Assembly (NCBI GenBank): GCA_036274675.1
Contig: DASUFE010000034.1
Location: 1-32,260, forward strand
Direction of reading: 5' to 3'
Length of the DNA: 32,260 bases
Origin: DASUFE01 sp036274675
GTDB lineage: Bacteria > Pseudomonadota > Gammaproteobacteria > HTCC5015
The position numbers and the translations under genes were made by a program. Position 1 is the stretch's first letter, and each line of letters begins with the position of its first letter. Under the pieces are notes generated by a model. The model saw nothing but the letters and a program-made list of their open reading frames with translations. It did no database searches and was not told the origin of the DNA. This document shows, piece by piece, positions 17,401 through 24,494 of this stretch.

Positions 17401-19765
17401 GGACGCGCCCACCAGCGGCAAGTTCTACGTCAAGGCCGAGAAGAACAAATCGCACCTGATGTGGGGCAATTTCGAGGCAAGGCTCTACGACACGGACCTC
17501 GCGCAGATCGACCGCGCCCTCTACGGCGCCGACCTGCACTACGAGAGCATGGCTACCACCGGTTACGGCGAAAGCCGCAATTACGCGGAAGCCTTTGTCG
17601 CTGAACCGGGCACCCTGATGGCGCGCGAGGAGTTCCGCGGTACCGGCGGCTCACTGTATTTCCTCCAGCGCCGCGATATAACGCAGGGATCCGAACGCCT
17701 GGTGGTCGAGGTGCGCGACAAGGATTCGGGCGTCGTACTGCAGACCATGACGCTGGTCTATGGTCAGGATTACGATATTGATTACATTCAGGGCCGCGTA
17801 CTGTTGACGCAGCCCCTGCAGTCGACGGCGGATGATAGCTTGCTGGTGCGCAACGGCTCGTTGAGCGGCAATCCCCTCTATTTGGTCGCGCGTTACGAGT
17901 ACACGCCGGGCTTCGAAGAGGTCGAAGACACGGCGAACGGCGGCCGGGTCGCGCATTGGTTCGGCGATACCGTGAAACTCGGCGCGACTTTCAGTGCCCA
18001 GGACCAGTTGGACAGCGAGAATAACCTGGGCGCCCTCGACCTCACGCTGCGTAAATCGACGCGCACGTATTTAAAACTGGAAGGCGCGACTACCGAAGGT
18101 CAGCCCTTCGCGCAATCTTCCTCGGCCGACGGCGGTTTCCAGTTCAACAGCTTCCAGCCCGAAACCGACGAGGATAACAAGGCCGCGGCGATGCGCATTG
18201 AAGGTGCGGTGGACCTGTCTGACATGCATGAAGGACTGCGCGGACAGGTACGGGCCTACACCCAGAACCGCGAGGCCGGTTATGCCGCGCCCGGCCAGCT
18301 CACCAATACCGATGTCACCCAGAGCGGGATCAGCGCGGACGTGCCCGTCGGCGAGCGCTGGCAGGTGCAGGGCAAGCTGGATGAGCGTGACCAGAAGGAG
18401 GCGCTGTCGACTTCGGCCATGGAAGTGGACGTGCGCTACCGGCTGACCGAACATTGGCGTCTGTCCTCGGGCTTGCGCGGCGACGAGCGTGATGACAATT
18501 CGCCGATCGTGCCGGTGACGCAGGTCGAGGGTAAGCGTACCGACCTTGCCGTGGAGGCCGCTTACGACAGTCTCGCCGACTGGTCCGTCTACGGCTTTGT
18601 GCAGAACACGATGGATACCACCGACACCCGGCCGGAGAATAACCGCGCCGGCGCCGGTGGCAGCTATCAGATCGGCGACCGCACGCGCCTGAACGCGGAG
18701 GCTTCCGGCGGCGACGGCGGAAGCGGCGGCAAGCTCGGCGTGGATTACCTGGCGACGGACCGCACCAATCTGTATCTCTCCTATAACCTGGAGAACGAAC
18801 GCAGCGACACGGGAGAGCGCGGCCGCAACGGGCGGTCCACGGCCGGTTTCCGCACGCGTTACACCGACAGCACCAGCGTATACGGCGAGGAGCGCCTGTC
18901 CTTCGGCGATCAGCCTTCGGGATTGACTCATGCTTACGGCGTCGATTATTCGCCGGTCGACCGCTGGACGCTCGGCCTCTCCCTGGAGGCGGGTACTCTG
19001 GAAGACCCGCTGACCGCGGCCCAGACGGAGCGCACGGCATACGGACTGTCGGCGGGTTACAACGGCCCCAGCGTCAAATACGGGGGCGCCCTGGAGCAGC
19101 GCGAGGATGTGACCGATCTTGCCGAGCGCGTGACCTATTTGCTGAAGAATACGTTGTCGGTGCAGATGACTCCCGACTGGCGCACCTTTGCCAAGCTCAA
19201 TATGTCGGAAAGCGAAAGCAGTCAGGGCGAGTTCTACGACGGCAACTTCACTGAATTCGTGGTCGGCTACGGTTACCGCCCGGTCGCGAACGACCGGCTT
19301 AACATGGTGCTCAAGTACACCTTCTTCGAGAACCTTCCAGCCGCCGAGCAGCAGGGTGTAACCGGCACCCGCGCCGATTTCATCCAACGCAGCAATATCA
19401 TGGCATTGGACGTTACATACGATCTGACCCCGCGCTGGACGCTGGGCGGCAAGCTGGCGCAGCGGGTGGGCGAAGTGGCTTTGGAGCGCGTGGATCCGGA
19501 GTTCTTTGAAAGCAACGCCAACCTGTACATACTGCGGGCCGACTGGAACGTGGTGCGCAGCTGGGATTGGTTGATCGAGGCGCGCGCGCTTGAGGTCGAG
19601 CAGGCGGAAGATATGCGGAGCGGCTTCCTGACGGCGGGTTACTGGCATATGAACGATACCATCAAGCTCGGTGCCGGCTATAACTTTACGGATTTTTCCG
19701 ACGACCTGACGGATCTCGATTTCGATAGCCAGGGGTTCTTCATCAACATCATCGGCAAGATGTAA
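14495..19765 (+). CDS. Triple OmpA-domain protein with large C-terminal outer-membrane beta-barrel
   Basis: 1756 residues. The N-terminus has basic residues, then a hydrophobic run ending Val-Leu-Ala near residue 34, followed by a Cys-rich segment. Three OmpA/MotB-like domains follow at about 136-255, 283-419 and 438-581. Domain 1 keeps both peptidoglycan-contact positions (GHTD and LSAARA). Domain 2 has HTD but Leu where the Arg should be. Domain 3 has GHTS but keeps LSEERA. Residues about 600-900 are beta-sandwich linkers. A conspicuous segment near 956-985 contains FGDDST, DAPTSGKFYV and MWGNF. From about 990 to the end, alternating strands with polar turns (many 'W-x-L/V', 'T-x-L-x-L') look like a large barrel, ending GFFINIIGKM rather than the common terminal Phe. 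It probably anchors, displays or exports the giant upstream protein (inference). I know no characterised homologue. Confidence 0.8.
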   Translation: MMQPAAYKLLRRGAPFWCQWLLLMAVLMPAPVLADCSEGACLLPVDCEAERLTPEQCAAAHERVSRPRGALQDDSRVIDPALGSGAHPANSEALLPDERFTLWLQDESLFKPALDDNVLYDKREIRDVQTVKLSDQVPSIRFDAGSSDIPPELIGRLRDVLAKMQGRENVRLHFIGHTDNAPLSPELRAQYGDNAGLSAARAQMAAEFFQRELGLAPAAVSFEGRGDGTPIASNDTPEGRARNRRVEVEVWYDEVKRQEIEETIEVEQASFTRINVCRVMQRCIYRRLAGNYARIQVMNAVQPLRYEGVQIDLTPAQIEEVRRALDDVKDMPNPGIRVVAHTDNQPLTGAAQRIYGDNLNLSKALANRVAQILQDKLKLRSSAVQAIGKGETAPLTSNTTPGGRMLNRRIEIEIWHDDPRAAGVSEPQPCPGSADAERVTVRFEDETPIVPFKQGQPAYPPGFLQRVQRILDSLKDKANVRINFVGHTSNERLSRRAATIYGDQFVLSEERAQRVKDYVRSELKLKSEQVSTEGRGFMEPLNRPDDSPFAKKEFSLLAEDGGTQANPADNRVELEFMYDDLAVTEEDPNVDIVPVAQEERPVSPFALQPIRVSVDGSPLDNGSRHGADIQRCTDLELDKASIQLSYDRMRQTPRLNVHAAPSTIAVQDNPDTAAVAENRTAFQAYTNYPAFITRSEVRLFKADQSLQAEPLEILPLNADGRVEWSWLPGAVPFKGPVQELKYVLRVYDEAGRFDETEAKTLWVVSALKNPAALQLMDVEAERRVAYGESHLAMQNIPARGGTITVHGRNVPAGYNVWMMNQKIPVSADGEFVGEFIIPAGLHSVEVGVLDDKGNGRLYLRDLQLKPADWFRVGLAELTLGTDDTTGPARLVTGDETHYENDSWADGRLAFYTKGKTEGGYTITASADTLEEPVEDLFKNLDRKDPDAIFRRLDPDYYYPTFGDDSTAVEDAPTSGKFYVKAEKNKSHLMWGNFEARLYDTDLAQIDRALYGADLHYESMATTGYGESRNYAEAFVAEPGTLMAREEFRGTGGSLYFLQRRDITQGSERLVVEVRDKDSGVVLQTMTLVYGQDYDIDYIQGRVLLTQPLQSTADDSLLVRNGSLSGNPLYLVARYEYTPGFEEVEDTANGGRVAHWFGDTVKLGATFSAQDQLDSENNLGALDLTLRKSTRTYLKLEGATTEGQPFAQSSSADGGFQFNSFQPETDEDNKAAAMRIEGAVDLSDMHEGLRGQVRAYTQNREAGYAAPGQLTNTDVTQSGISADVPVGERWQVQGKLDERDQKEALSTSAMEVDVRYRLTEHWRLSSGLRGDERDDNSPIVPVTQVEGKRTDLAVEAAYDSLADWSVYGFVQNTMDTTDTRPENNRAGAGGSYQIGDRTRLNAEASGGDGGSGGKLGVDYLATDRTNLYLSYNLENERSDTGERGRNGRSTAGFRTRYTDSTSVYGEERLSFGDQPSGLTHAYGVDYSPVDRWTLGLSLEAGTLEDPLTAAQTERTAYGLSAGYNGPSVKYGGALEQREDVTDLAERVTYLLKNTLSVQMTPDWRTFAKLNMSESESSQGEFYDGNFTEFVVGYGYRPVANDRLNMVLKYTFFENLPAAEQQGVTGTRADFIQRSNIMALDVTYDLTPRWTLGGKLAQRVGEVALERVDPEFFESNANLYILRADWNVVRSWDWLIEARALEVEQAEDMRSGFLTAGYWHMNDTIKLGAGYNFTDFSDDLTDLDFDSQGFFINIIGKM

Positions 19766-19816
19766 TAACCAAAAACCTTCTTTCGCAGAGAATGCCGGGG
19801 TGCATGCAGGCGTATG

Positions 19817-19843
19817 CAGGAACAGAACCGTTTCTTGTTCCTG
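19817..19843 (+). terminator. Weak hairpin downstream of the barrel gene
   Basis: CAGGAACA at 19817-19824 pairs perfectly with TGTTCCTG at 19836-19843 around an 11-base loop, about 50 bases after the barrel stop. No T-run follows, so it is not a standard intrinsic terminator. A second short inverted repeat, AAGGTT/AACCTT, lies at 19863-19882. The 171-bp gap before lpxA holds no gene. Confidence 0.3.
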
Positions 19844-19936
19844 TAATTGGATTGGAATACTTAAGGTTCAAGTGTTAACCTTGCGTTCTCCGCGTACCCC
19901 GCGAGAGAATATTTAAAACTGAAAAAGAATCAGGAA

Positions 19937-20728
19937 ATGGCCGCTCCCAAGATCCACTCTACTGCGCTGGTCGCGACAGGCGCGCGACTGGGCGCCGACG
20001 TGCAAATAGGGCCTTATGCCGTCATCGAGGACGATGTCGAGATCGGCTCTGGCAGCGTGATCGGTCCGCATGCGGTGATCCACGTCCATACCCGCATCGG
20101 TGCGCGCAACCGGATTCATGGGCATGTGATATTGGGTGACCGGCCCCAGCACCTGGCCTACAAGCCCGAGGATGTGACCTGGCTGGAAATCGGCGACGAT
20201 AATATTTTCCGTGAAATGGTGACCGTGCACCGCGCATTTCACGCCGGAGCAGTCACCCGCATCGGCTCCGGCTGTTTTCTGATGGCGGGCAGTCATGTGG
20301 GGCACGACAGCGAGCTCGGCAACAACGTCATACTCACCAACAGCGTTCTGGTGGGCGGCCATGTCACGATCGGCGATCGCGCCGTGCTGGGCGGTGGCAG
20401 TTCCGTACACCAGTTCACCCGCATCGGGCCCTATGTGATGCTGGGCGCGCACACTTTGTTGCGCAAGGACGCACTGCCGTATTCCATGATCAGCGGCGAT
20501 CCGGCGAAGCATTATCGCCTGAACAGCGTGGGTCTGCGCCGCAACGGCATCGGCGGTGACCGCTACAAGGCCCTGGAACAGGCGTTCCGCCGCCTGCGGG
20601 CGGGCGAGGATCTGGAAGGAATAGCGCAGACGGATGAAACGCGCTACCTGCTTGAATGGATGGGGCAGCCTTCGAAACGAGGTCTTACCGGTTTTAAAAG
20701 AGCTTCGGTTGCTGATAGTGACGAGTGA
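19937..20728 (+). CDS. lpxA: LpxA-type UDP-N-acetylglucosamine acyltransferase
   Basis: 263 residues, the usual LpxA length (about 262). LpxA moves a 3-hydroxyacyl chain from acyl carrier protein onto the 3-OH of UDP-GlcNAc, the first step of lipid A synthesis, in the cytosol. Hexapeptide repeats (I-G-x-x-x-x-I type) form a left-handed beta-helix through about residue 185, followed by a helical tail. The catalytic region SHVGHD has His120 and His123, matching E. coli His122 and His125. Lys76 and His98 match other active-site residues. It stands alone: no lpxD, fabZ, lpxB or accA is beside it, whereas lpxA usually sits in such a cluster. It may be a second paralogue. AGGA lies unusually close to the ATG, so expression signals are weak. 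It ends stop-to-stop against the next gene. Confidence 0.85.
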   Translation: MAAPKIHSTALVATGARLGADVQIGPYAVIEDDVEIGSGSVIGPHAVIHVHTRIGARNRIHGHVILGDRPQHLAYKPEDVTWLEIGDDNIFREMVTVHRAFHAGAVTRIGSGCFLMAGSHVGHDSELGNNVILTNSVLVGGHVTIGDRAVLGGGSSVHQFTRIGPYVMLGAHTLLRKDALPYSMISGDPAKHYRLNSVGLRRNGIGGDRYKALEQAFRRLRAGEDLEGIAQTDETRYLLEWMGQPSKRGLTGFKRASVADSDE

Positions 20729-21628
20729 TCAGTGGTATCTGTTTTTTTGGATATCCCGCCAGTTGATCAGTGTTATTCCATTTGAAGCCAATGCCTCCTT
20801 GAATCTTTCGCTCTGCAGTATCACCGCATCCCAATAGCGGCGCTTTTCCTGCGGTCGATGGCCGATAATCGTATCGAATTCCCCGGAAGGGTCGCAGAGA
20901 TGCACGATTAACTGGGTGAGCCCCGGCGCCAGCGATTTGATCAGCCTTGTATAGTTTTCCTGCCGTTCTTCCAGGCTCGAGCCGCCCGCGTCGAGTATGA
21001 GCCGGTCCAGCATCACTTCGTGCTCTTTCTCGAATGCGAGCAGGAGTTTTTTCAGAGCGGGTCCGTTCAGCCAGGATATATGTCTCCAATAGTCATCCAG
21101 TGCCTCCGACCATTTGGGCAGCATCGGAATAAGCTTGAATTCGCGCGCAAGCTTCACATAAGCTTCAAGGACTTCGGGCTTTATGTAGATCGATCCCATG
21201 TGAGTGTCGATATGGGAGGGCTCAAAGCCGAGCTTGAAGGCTTTTACAATCTGGGCCCGGATTTCGTCGATCACTTCCTCCGCTTGCGCCCGCTCATGGT
21301 ACAGCTCATGGCTCGACCACAGGTTGCCGAATTCATCGAGCAGGCTGGATACCTTATTGGTTGGTGCAACACTACCCCAGCGGTAATCCGGCCACTCGCT
21401 GTTCAACACGATATGTACCCCGGCATCACAGCCAGGACAGCCTGCGCGGGATCGGGCAGCCTGGTAGATCCACGGCGTCGGCATCATATAGCTGGCCGAA
21501 GTGATACTGCCGTTCTCCAGCAGCCGTTGAGTGGCCTTGTTGGCTGCTTGCAGAAATCCGCCGTCGTCGGCATGGATGATCAGCAGCTTTGCATGCTTCT
21601 CATAGCCAAGCTTTTCGGCAAGCGTCAT
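20729..21628 (-). CDS. YdjC/ChbG-family carbohydrate deacetylase-like protein
   Basis: 299 residues, close to the family norm. The family (ChbG, YdjC, HpnK) holds metal-dependent enzymes that remove acetyl groups from N-acetylated sugars. Visible metal-site motifs are HADDGG (Asp21, Asp22), a VHIVL strand with His72 and HIDTHMG (His139, His143). Late motifs GLTQLIVHLCDPSGE also fit. AGGAG lies five bases before ATG at 21628. No signal peptide is seen, so it is likely cytosolic. It lies 57 bp downstream of the CPBP protease gene on the same strand and converges on lpxA with no bases between the stops. The real substrate cannot be told from sequence; chitobiose or an envelope glycan intermediate are options. 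Confidence 0.8.
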   Translation of the reverse strand: MTLAEKLGYEKHAKLLIIHADDGGFLQAANKATQRLLENGSITSASYMMPTPWIYQAARSRAGCPGCDAGVHIVLNSEWPDYRWGSVAPTNKVSSLLDEFGNLWSSHELYHERAQAEEVIDEIRAQIVKAFKLGFEPSHIDTHMGSIYIKPEVLEAYVKLAREFKLIPMLPKWSEALDDYWRHISWLNGPALKKLLLAFEKEHEVMLDRLILDAGGSSLEERQENYTRLIKSLAPGLTQLIVHLCDPSGEFDTIIGHRPQEKRRYWDAVILQSERFKEALASNGITLINWRDIQKNRYH

Positions 21629-21685
21629 CCGGACTCCTGAACGATGATCGGTGTTGATGAACAGACAATGTTCAACGGGTATTGT

Positions 21686-22579
21686 TCACGGCGCGGCCTG
21701 GTAGGCCAACGGATAGGTGAAAAGCAGGAAGTGGGCGGTATTCAGGAGGAAATGGGTCAGAATGGCGCTCTCGATTTTTCCCGTCACCTGATATGCAAAT
21801 CCGTAGCCGACGCCTGCGACACAGGCCAGCGCGGCGTAAGTGAGGCCGCCGCCGGCATGCGCCAGCCCGAATAATATTCCGACGAACACGGTTATTCCTG
21901 CCTGATACGCGTTTCTTCGGGAAAAGGAGGCCAGGTGGTTTTGCAGGAATCCGCGGAACAGCATTTCCTCGGGAATGCAGGTAAAGAACAGATCCGCCCA
22001 GGCCCAGGCGAAATAGGCGTGCGTGAACTTGATATCGGGCTTGATATATCCCAGTAACAGTGCAAGCGCAAGCGTCAGAAAAATTGTAGCGGCCGAGATG
22101 ATATACGATTTACGCGCCAATATTTTCCAGTCATGGCCGGAACGGCAGATGGCGCCGAAATAAGCCAGCAGTATCAATCCAGCCGCCGCCTTGTCGAAGG
22201 ACCAGTATTTGGTATAGGCGGACGATTGATCGCTGAGATGGAGATTATCGAAAACCAGCGGGTTATTGAAAAATGGGATCATGTGCAGGAACAGCCCGGC
22301 CACCAGTCCGACAATGGCAAGGCCGTTCAGCGCCCTGAGATATGCGTGCAAATCCCGCTTGTTCAGCAGGTAACAGCAGGCAGCGAGCATCAGCAGGTAC
22401 AGGATACCGCCGGGCGCGGCAATCCCGTAGTAAAGACCGAGAGCCCCGGACAGCGTGCCAAATATTATCCATAGCGGTATGCCGCCCGCCTGATAAAAGC
22501 GCTGCGGCAGCCAGAGAACGATTATCGATGCAGTGAGGAGGCCAAAAACAACGCTTGTCCCCGTTTCTAAAAAAACCAT
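21686..22579 (-). CDS. CPBP-family intramembrane metalloprotease (CAAX/Abi-like)
   Basis: 297 residues, very hydrophobic, with about eight membrane segments. The three family motifs are visible: PEEMLFRG (Glu204, Glu205, Arg209), FGLAHAG, and a late segment with HFLLNTAHF. In this family (Rce1/CPBP) the glutamates and histidines form the intramembrane active site. Bacterial members have mostly unknown substrates; some handle bacteriocin maturation or immunity. The start at 22579 lies 20 bp after the purK stop with no obvious ribosome site, so it may depend on transcription from purEK. The link to purine synthesis is probably only positional. Confidence 0.85.
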   Translation of the reverse strand: MVFLETGTSVVFGLLTASIIVLWLPQRFYQAGGIPLWIIFGTLSGALGLYYGIAAPGGILYLLMLAACCYLLNKRDLHAYLRALNGLAIVGLVAGLFLHMIPFFNNPLVFDNLHLSDQSSAYTKYWSFDKAAAGLILLAYFGAICRSGHDWKILARKSYIISAATIFLTLALALLLGYIKPDIKFTHAYFAWAWADLFFTCIPEEMLFRGFLQNHLASFSRRNAYQAGITVFVGILFGLAHAGGGLTYAALACVAGVGYGFAYQVTGKIESAILTHFLLNTAHFLLFTYPLAYQAAP

Positions 22580-22599
22580 GATCCGGTTCTGTCCAGCGC

Positions 22600-23685
22600 T
22601 TATTCTTTAAGGACTGAAAGAATCGCATCGATTTTGCGCTGCAGCTTGCCGGCGCTGGAGGCGCGCAGCGTGGCATGGCCGAGCTTGCGGCCAGGCCGCG
22701 GAGCCTTGCCGTAGTCGTGGTAATGACAGCCAGGGATGGCGAGGATTTTTTCCGCCGGCGGCAGGGTGGAAATAAAATTGATCATCGCGGCGTGACTGTG
22801 GACTTCGGTAGTGCCGAGCGGCAGGCCAAGGATGGCCCGCAAATGATTTTCGAACTGACTGACGCCTGCGCCTTCGATGGTCCAGTGGCCGGTGTTGTGT
22901 ACGCGTGGCGCCATCTCATTGGCGATCAGCTGCTTGTCGCGGACGAAGAATTCGACCGCCAGCACGCCCACATAGCCGAAGTGCTGCAAAATCATGCCCA
23001 CGAGATGCTCGGCCTGTTTCTGCAGCTTCTTGTTGGCGTAGGGCGCGCGGCTGATCTGCAGGATGCCGTTGCTGTGGATGTTATGCACCAGCGGATAGAA
23101 AGCGGTTTCACCGCCGCGGCTGCGCACGGCGATCAACGAGACTTCGCGGTCGAAGGCGATGAATTCCTCGAGCACGCAGGGACTGCCGTTCACCGCCTGC
23201 CATGCACCGTCTATATCCTCCGGAGCGCGCAGCACTTTCTGGCCTTTGCCGTCATAGCCGAGTCTGCGCGTTTTCAGTATCGCCGGCAGGCCGATCCGCG
23301 TCACCGCGGCGCGCAGTTGTTCGATGGTGTCGATGCATTGGAAGCGCGTGGTGGGGATGCCGAGTTTGTTGAACAATTCCTTTTCCAGGCAGCGGTCCTG
23401 TGAAGTGGCGAGCGCGTCCGCCGGGGGGAACACGGGAATCTGCGCGGACAGTTTGCGTATCGCCTGCGCCGGCACGTTTTCAAAATCGAAAGTGACGACC
23501 TGCGCTGTTTGCGCCAGCTCCGCCAGTTTCGCCGGATCGTCGTAAGCTCCCACGATCTGGCGCGCGACGCGCCCCGCCGCGGCATCGGGTGCGGGATCCA
23601 GCACCACGAATTCCTGGGCCATGGGGTATCCCGCCAATACCATCATTTTGGCGAGCTGGCCGCCTCCAATAATACCAATGAGCAT
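22600..23685 (-). CDS. purK: N5-carboxyaminoimidazole ribonucleotide synthase
   Basis: 361 residues. PurK uses ATP and bicarbonate to carboxylate AIR to N5-CAIR in de novo purine synthesis. The N-terminal Rossmann-like motif IGIIGGGQLAKM begins at residue 3. Central ATP-grasp motifs include LKTRRLGYDGKGQ and VLEEFIAFDREVSLI, and EMAPRVHNTGHWTIEG is the typical PurK signature. I start it at ATG 23685, two bases after the purE stop; the frame stays open far upstream through purE but that part is out-of-frame shadow. It is in an operon with purE, whose product uses N5-CAIR directly. Confidence 0.97.
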   Translation of the reverse strand: MLIGIIGGGQLAKMMVLAGYPMAQEFVVLDPAPDAAAGRVARQIVGAYDDPAKLAELAQTAQVVTFDFENVPAQAIRKLSAQIPVFPPADALATSQDRCLEKELFNKLGIPTTRFQCIDTIEQLRAAVTRIGLPAILKTRRLGYDGKGQKVLRAPEDIDGAWQAVNGSPCVLEEFIAFDREVSLIAVRSRGGETAFYPLVHNIHSNGILQISRAPYANKKLQKQAEHLVGMILQHFGYVGVLAVEFFVRDKQLIANEMAPRVHNTGHWTIEGAGVSQFENHLRAILGLPLGTTEVHSHAAMINFISTLPPAEKILAIPGCHYHDYGKAPRPGRKLGHATLRASSAGKLQRKIDAILSVLKE

Positions 23686-23687
23686 GA

Positions 23688-24185
23688 TTATTTGATTTGG
23701 GCGGGGTCCGGATTCGCCAGTACCGTTTCGGTCTGAGTACGGCGGAAATCCTGCAAGGCGCGACGGTATTGCGGAAATTCGTTGCCGAGGATGGCGGCCG
23801 CCAGCAGGGCCGCATTTTTGGCTCCAGTGTGGCCGATGGCGAGGGTGCCCACCGGAATGCCGTATGGCATTTGCGCGATGGACAGCAGCGAGTCCATCCC
23901 CTTGAGCGTTTTGGATTCGACCGGCACTCCCAGCACGGGAAGCACTGTTTTTGCGGCCGTCATGCCGGGCAGATGCGCCGCGCCGCCGGCCCCGGCGATG
24001 ATCACTTTCAGACCGCGCGCTTCGGCGGTGGAGGCGTATTCGAACAGCAGGTCGGGCGTGCGATGCGCCGAGACCACTCGGGATTCGTAAGGGATTTCGA
24101 ATTGGTCCAGGATCTGGGCCGCGTGCTGCATGGTTTCCCAATCCGATTGGGAACCCATGATAATGCCGACCAGTGCTGTCGCCAT
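23688..24185 (-). CDS. purE: N5-carboxyaminoimidazole ribonucleotide mutase, class I
   Basis: 165 residues, normal for the bacterial class I enzyme, which converts N5-CAIR to CAIR. Diagnostic motifs are GSQSDW near residue 11, SAHRTP with His41, GAGGAAHLPGM, and SIAQMPYGIPVGTLAIG. The pairing with purK two bases downstream fits class I rather than the AIR-carboxylase class. ATG at 24185 is preceded by a weak GGA. No PurR-like operator was recognised in the upstream gap. Confidence 0.97.
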   Translation of the reverse strand: MATALVGIIMGSQSDWETMQHAAQILDQFEIPYESRVVSAHRTPDLLFEYASTAEARGLKVIIAGAGGAAHLPGMTAAKTVLPVLGVPVESKTLKGMDSLLSIAQMPYGIPVGTLAIGHTGAKNAALLAAAILGNEFPQYRRALQDFRRTQTETVLANPDPAQIK

Positions 24186-24494
24186 AATGATCCGAGCCGT
24201 GGAAAAGCCGGTTATATTACTGAATCCGCGAGCTGGAATCCACGATAAATTTGCTTGAATAACAAGGATTTGGTTGGTTTGCGAGTTATTAGCTGCCTAA
24301 GGACTGATACCGACGCACATTATGCTTTGGGCCGGCTCAAAATGTCGCGAGCGTCGCGTGAGGAGCACTGAGTAGGGTATTTCTAAGAGGCAAAGACGTG
24401 ACGGTCCCGGCGGTAATAATGAAGTTTTATCAGGCAAGCCTGCATCGAGGCAGGCGGTAGAGCGAAGCTGAAGCCAGAGCCGAGTCTTAGGAGA
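24186..24494. other. 309-bp intergenic region, no gene found
   Basis: Lies between the purE start and the 3' end of the next minus-strand gene, so it should hold that gene's terminator and the purEK promoter. A minus-strand TAATAT about 35 bases upstream of purE could be a -10 box but has a poor -35 partner. Two small inverted repeats are visible: CGCGA/TCGCG around a GCG loop near 24345-24357, and GCCTGC/GCAGGC with a six-base loop at 24438-24455. Neither is followed by a T-run in either direction. No tRNA-like fold or coding frame was recognised. Confidence 0.4.

Noticed and set aside
18071..19648. Minus-strand 525-codon open frame
   Set aside because: Antisense shadow of the barrel region; no recognisable motifs.
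23686..24141. N-terminal extension of the purK frame
   Set aside because: It overlaps purE out of frame; true PurK begins at the Rossmann motif with ATG 23685.
24430..24490. GC-rich inverted repeat taken first for a tRNA or terminator
   Set aside because: Only a 6-bp stem, no cloverleaf or T-run.
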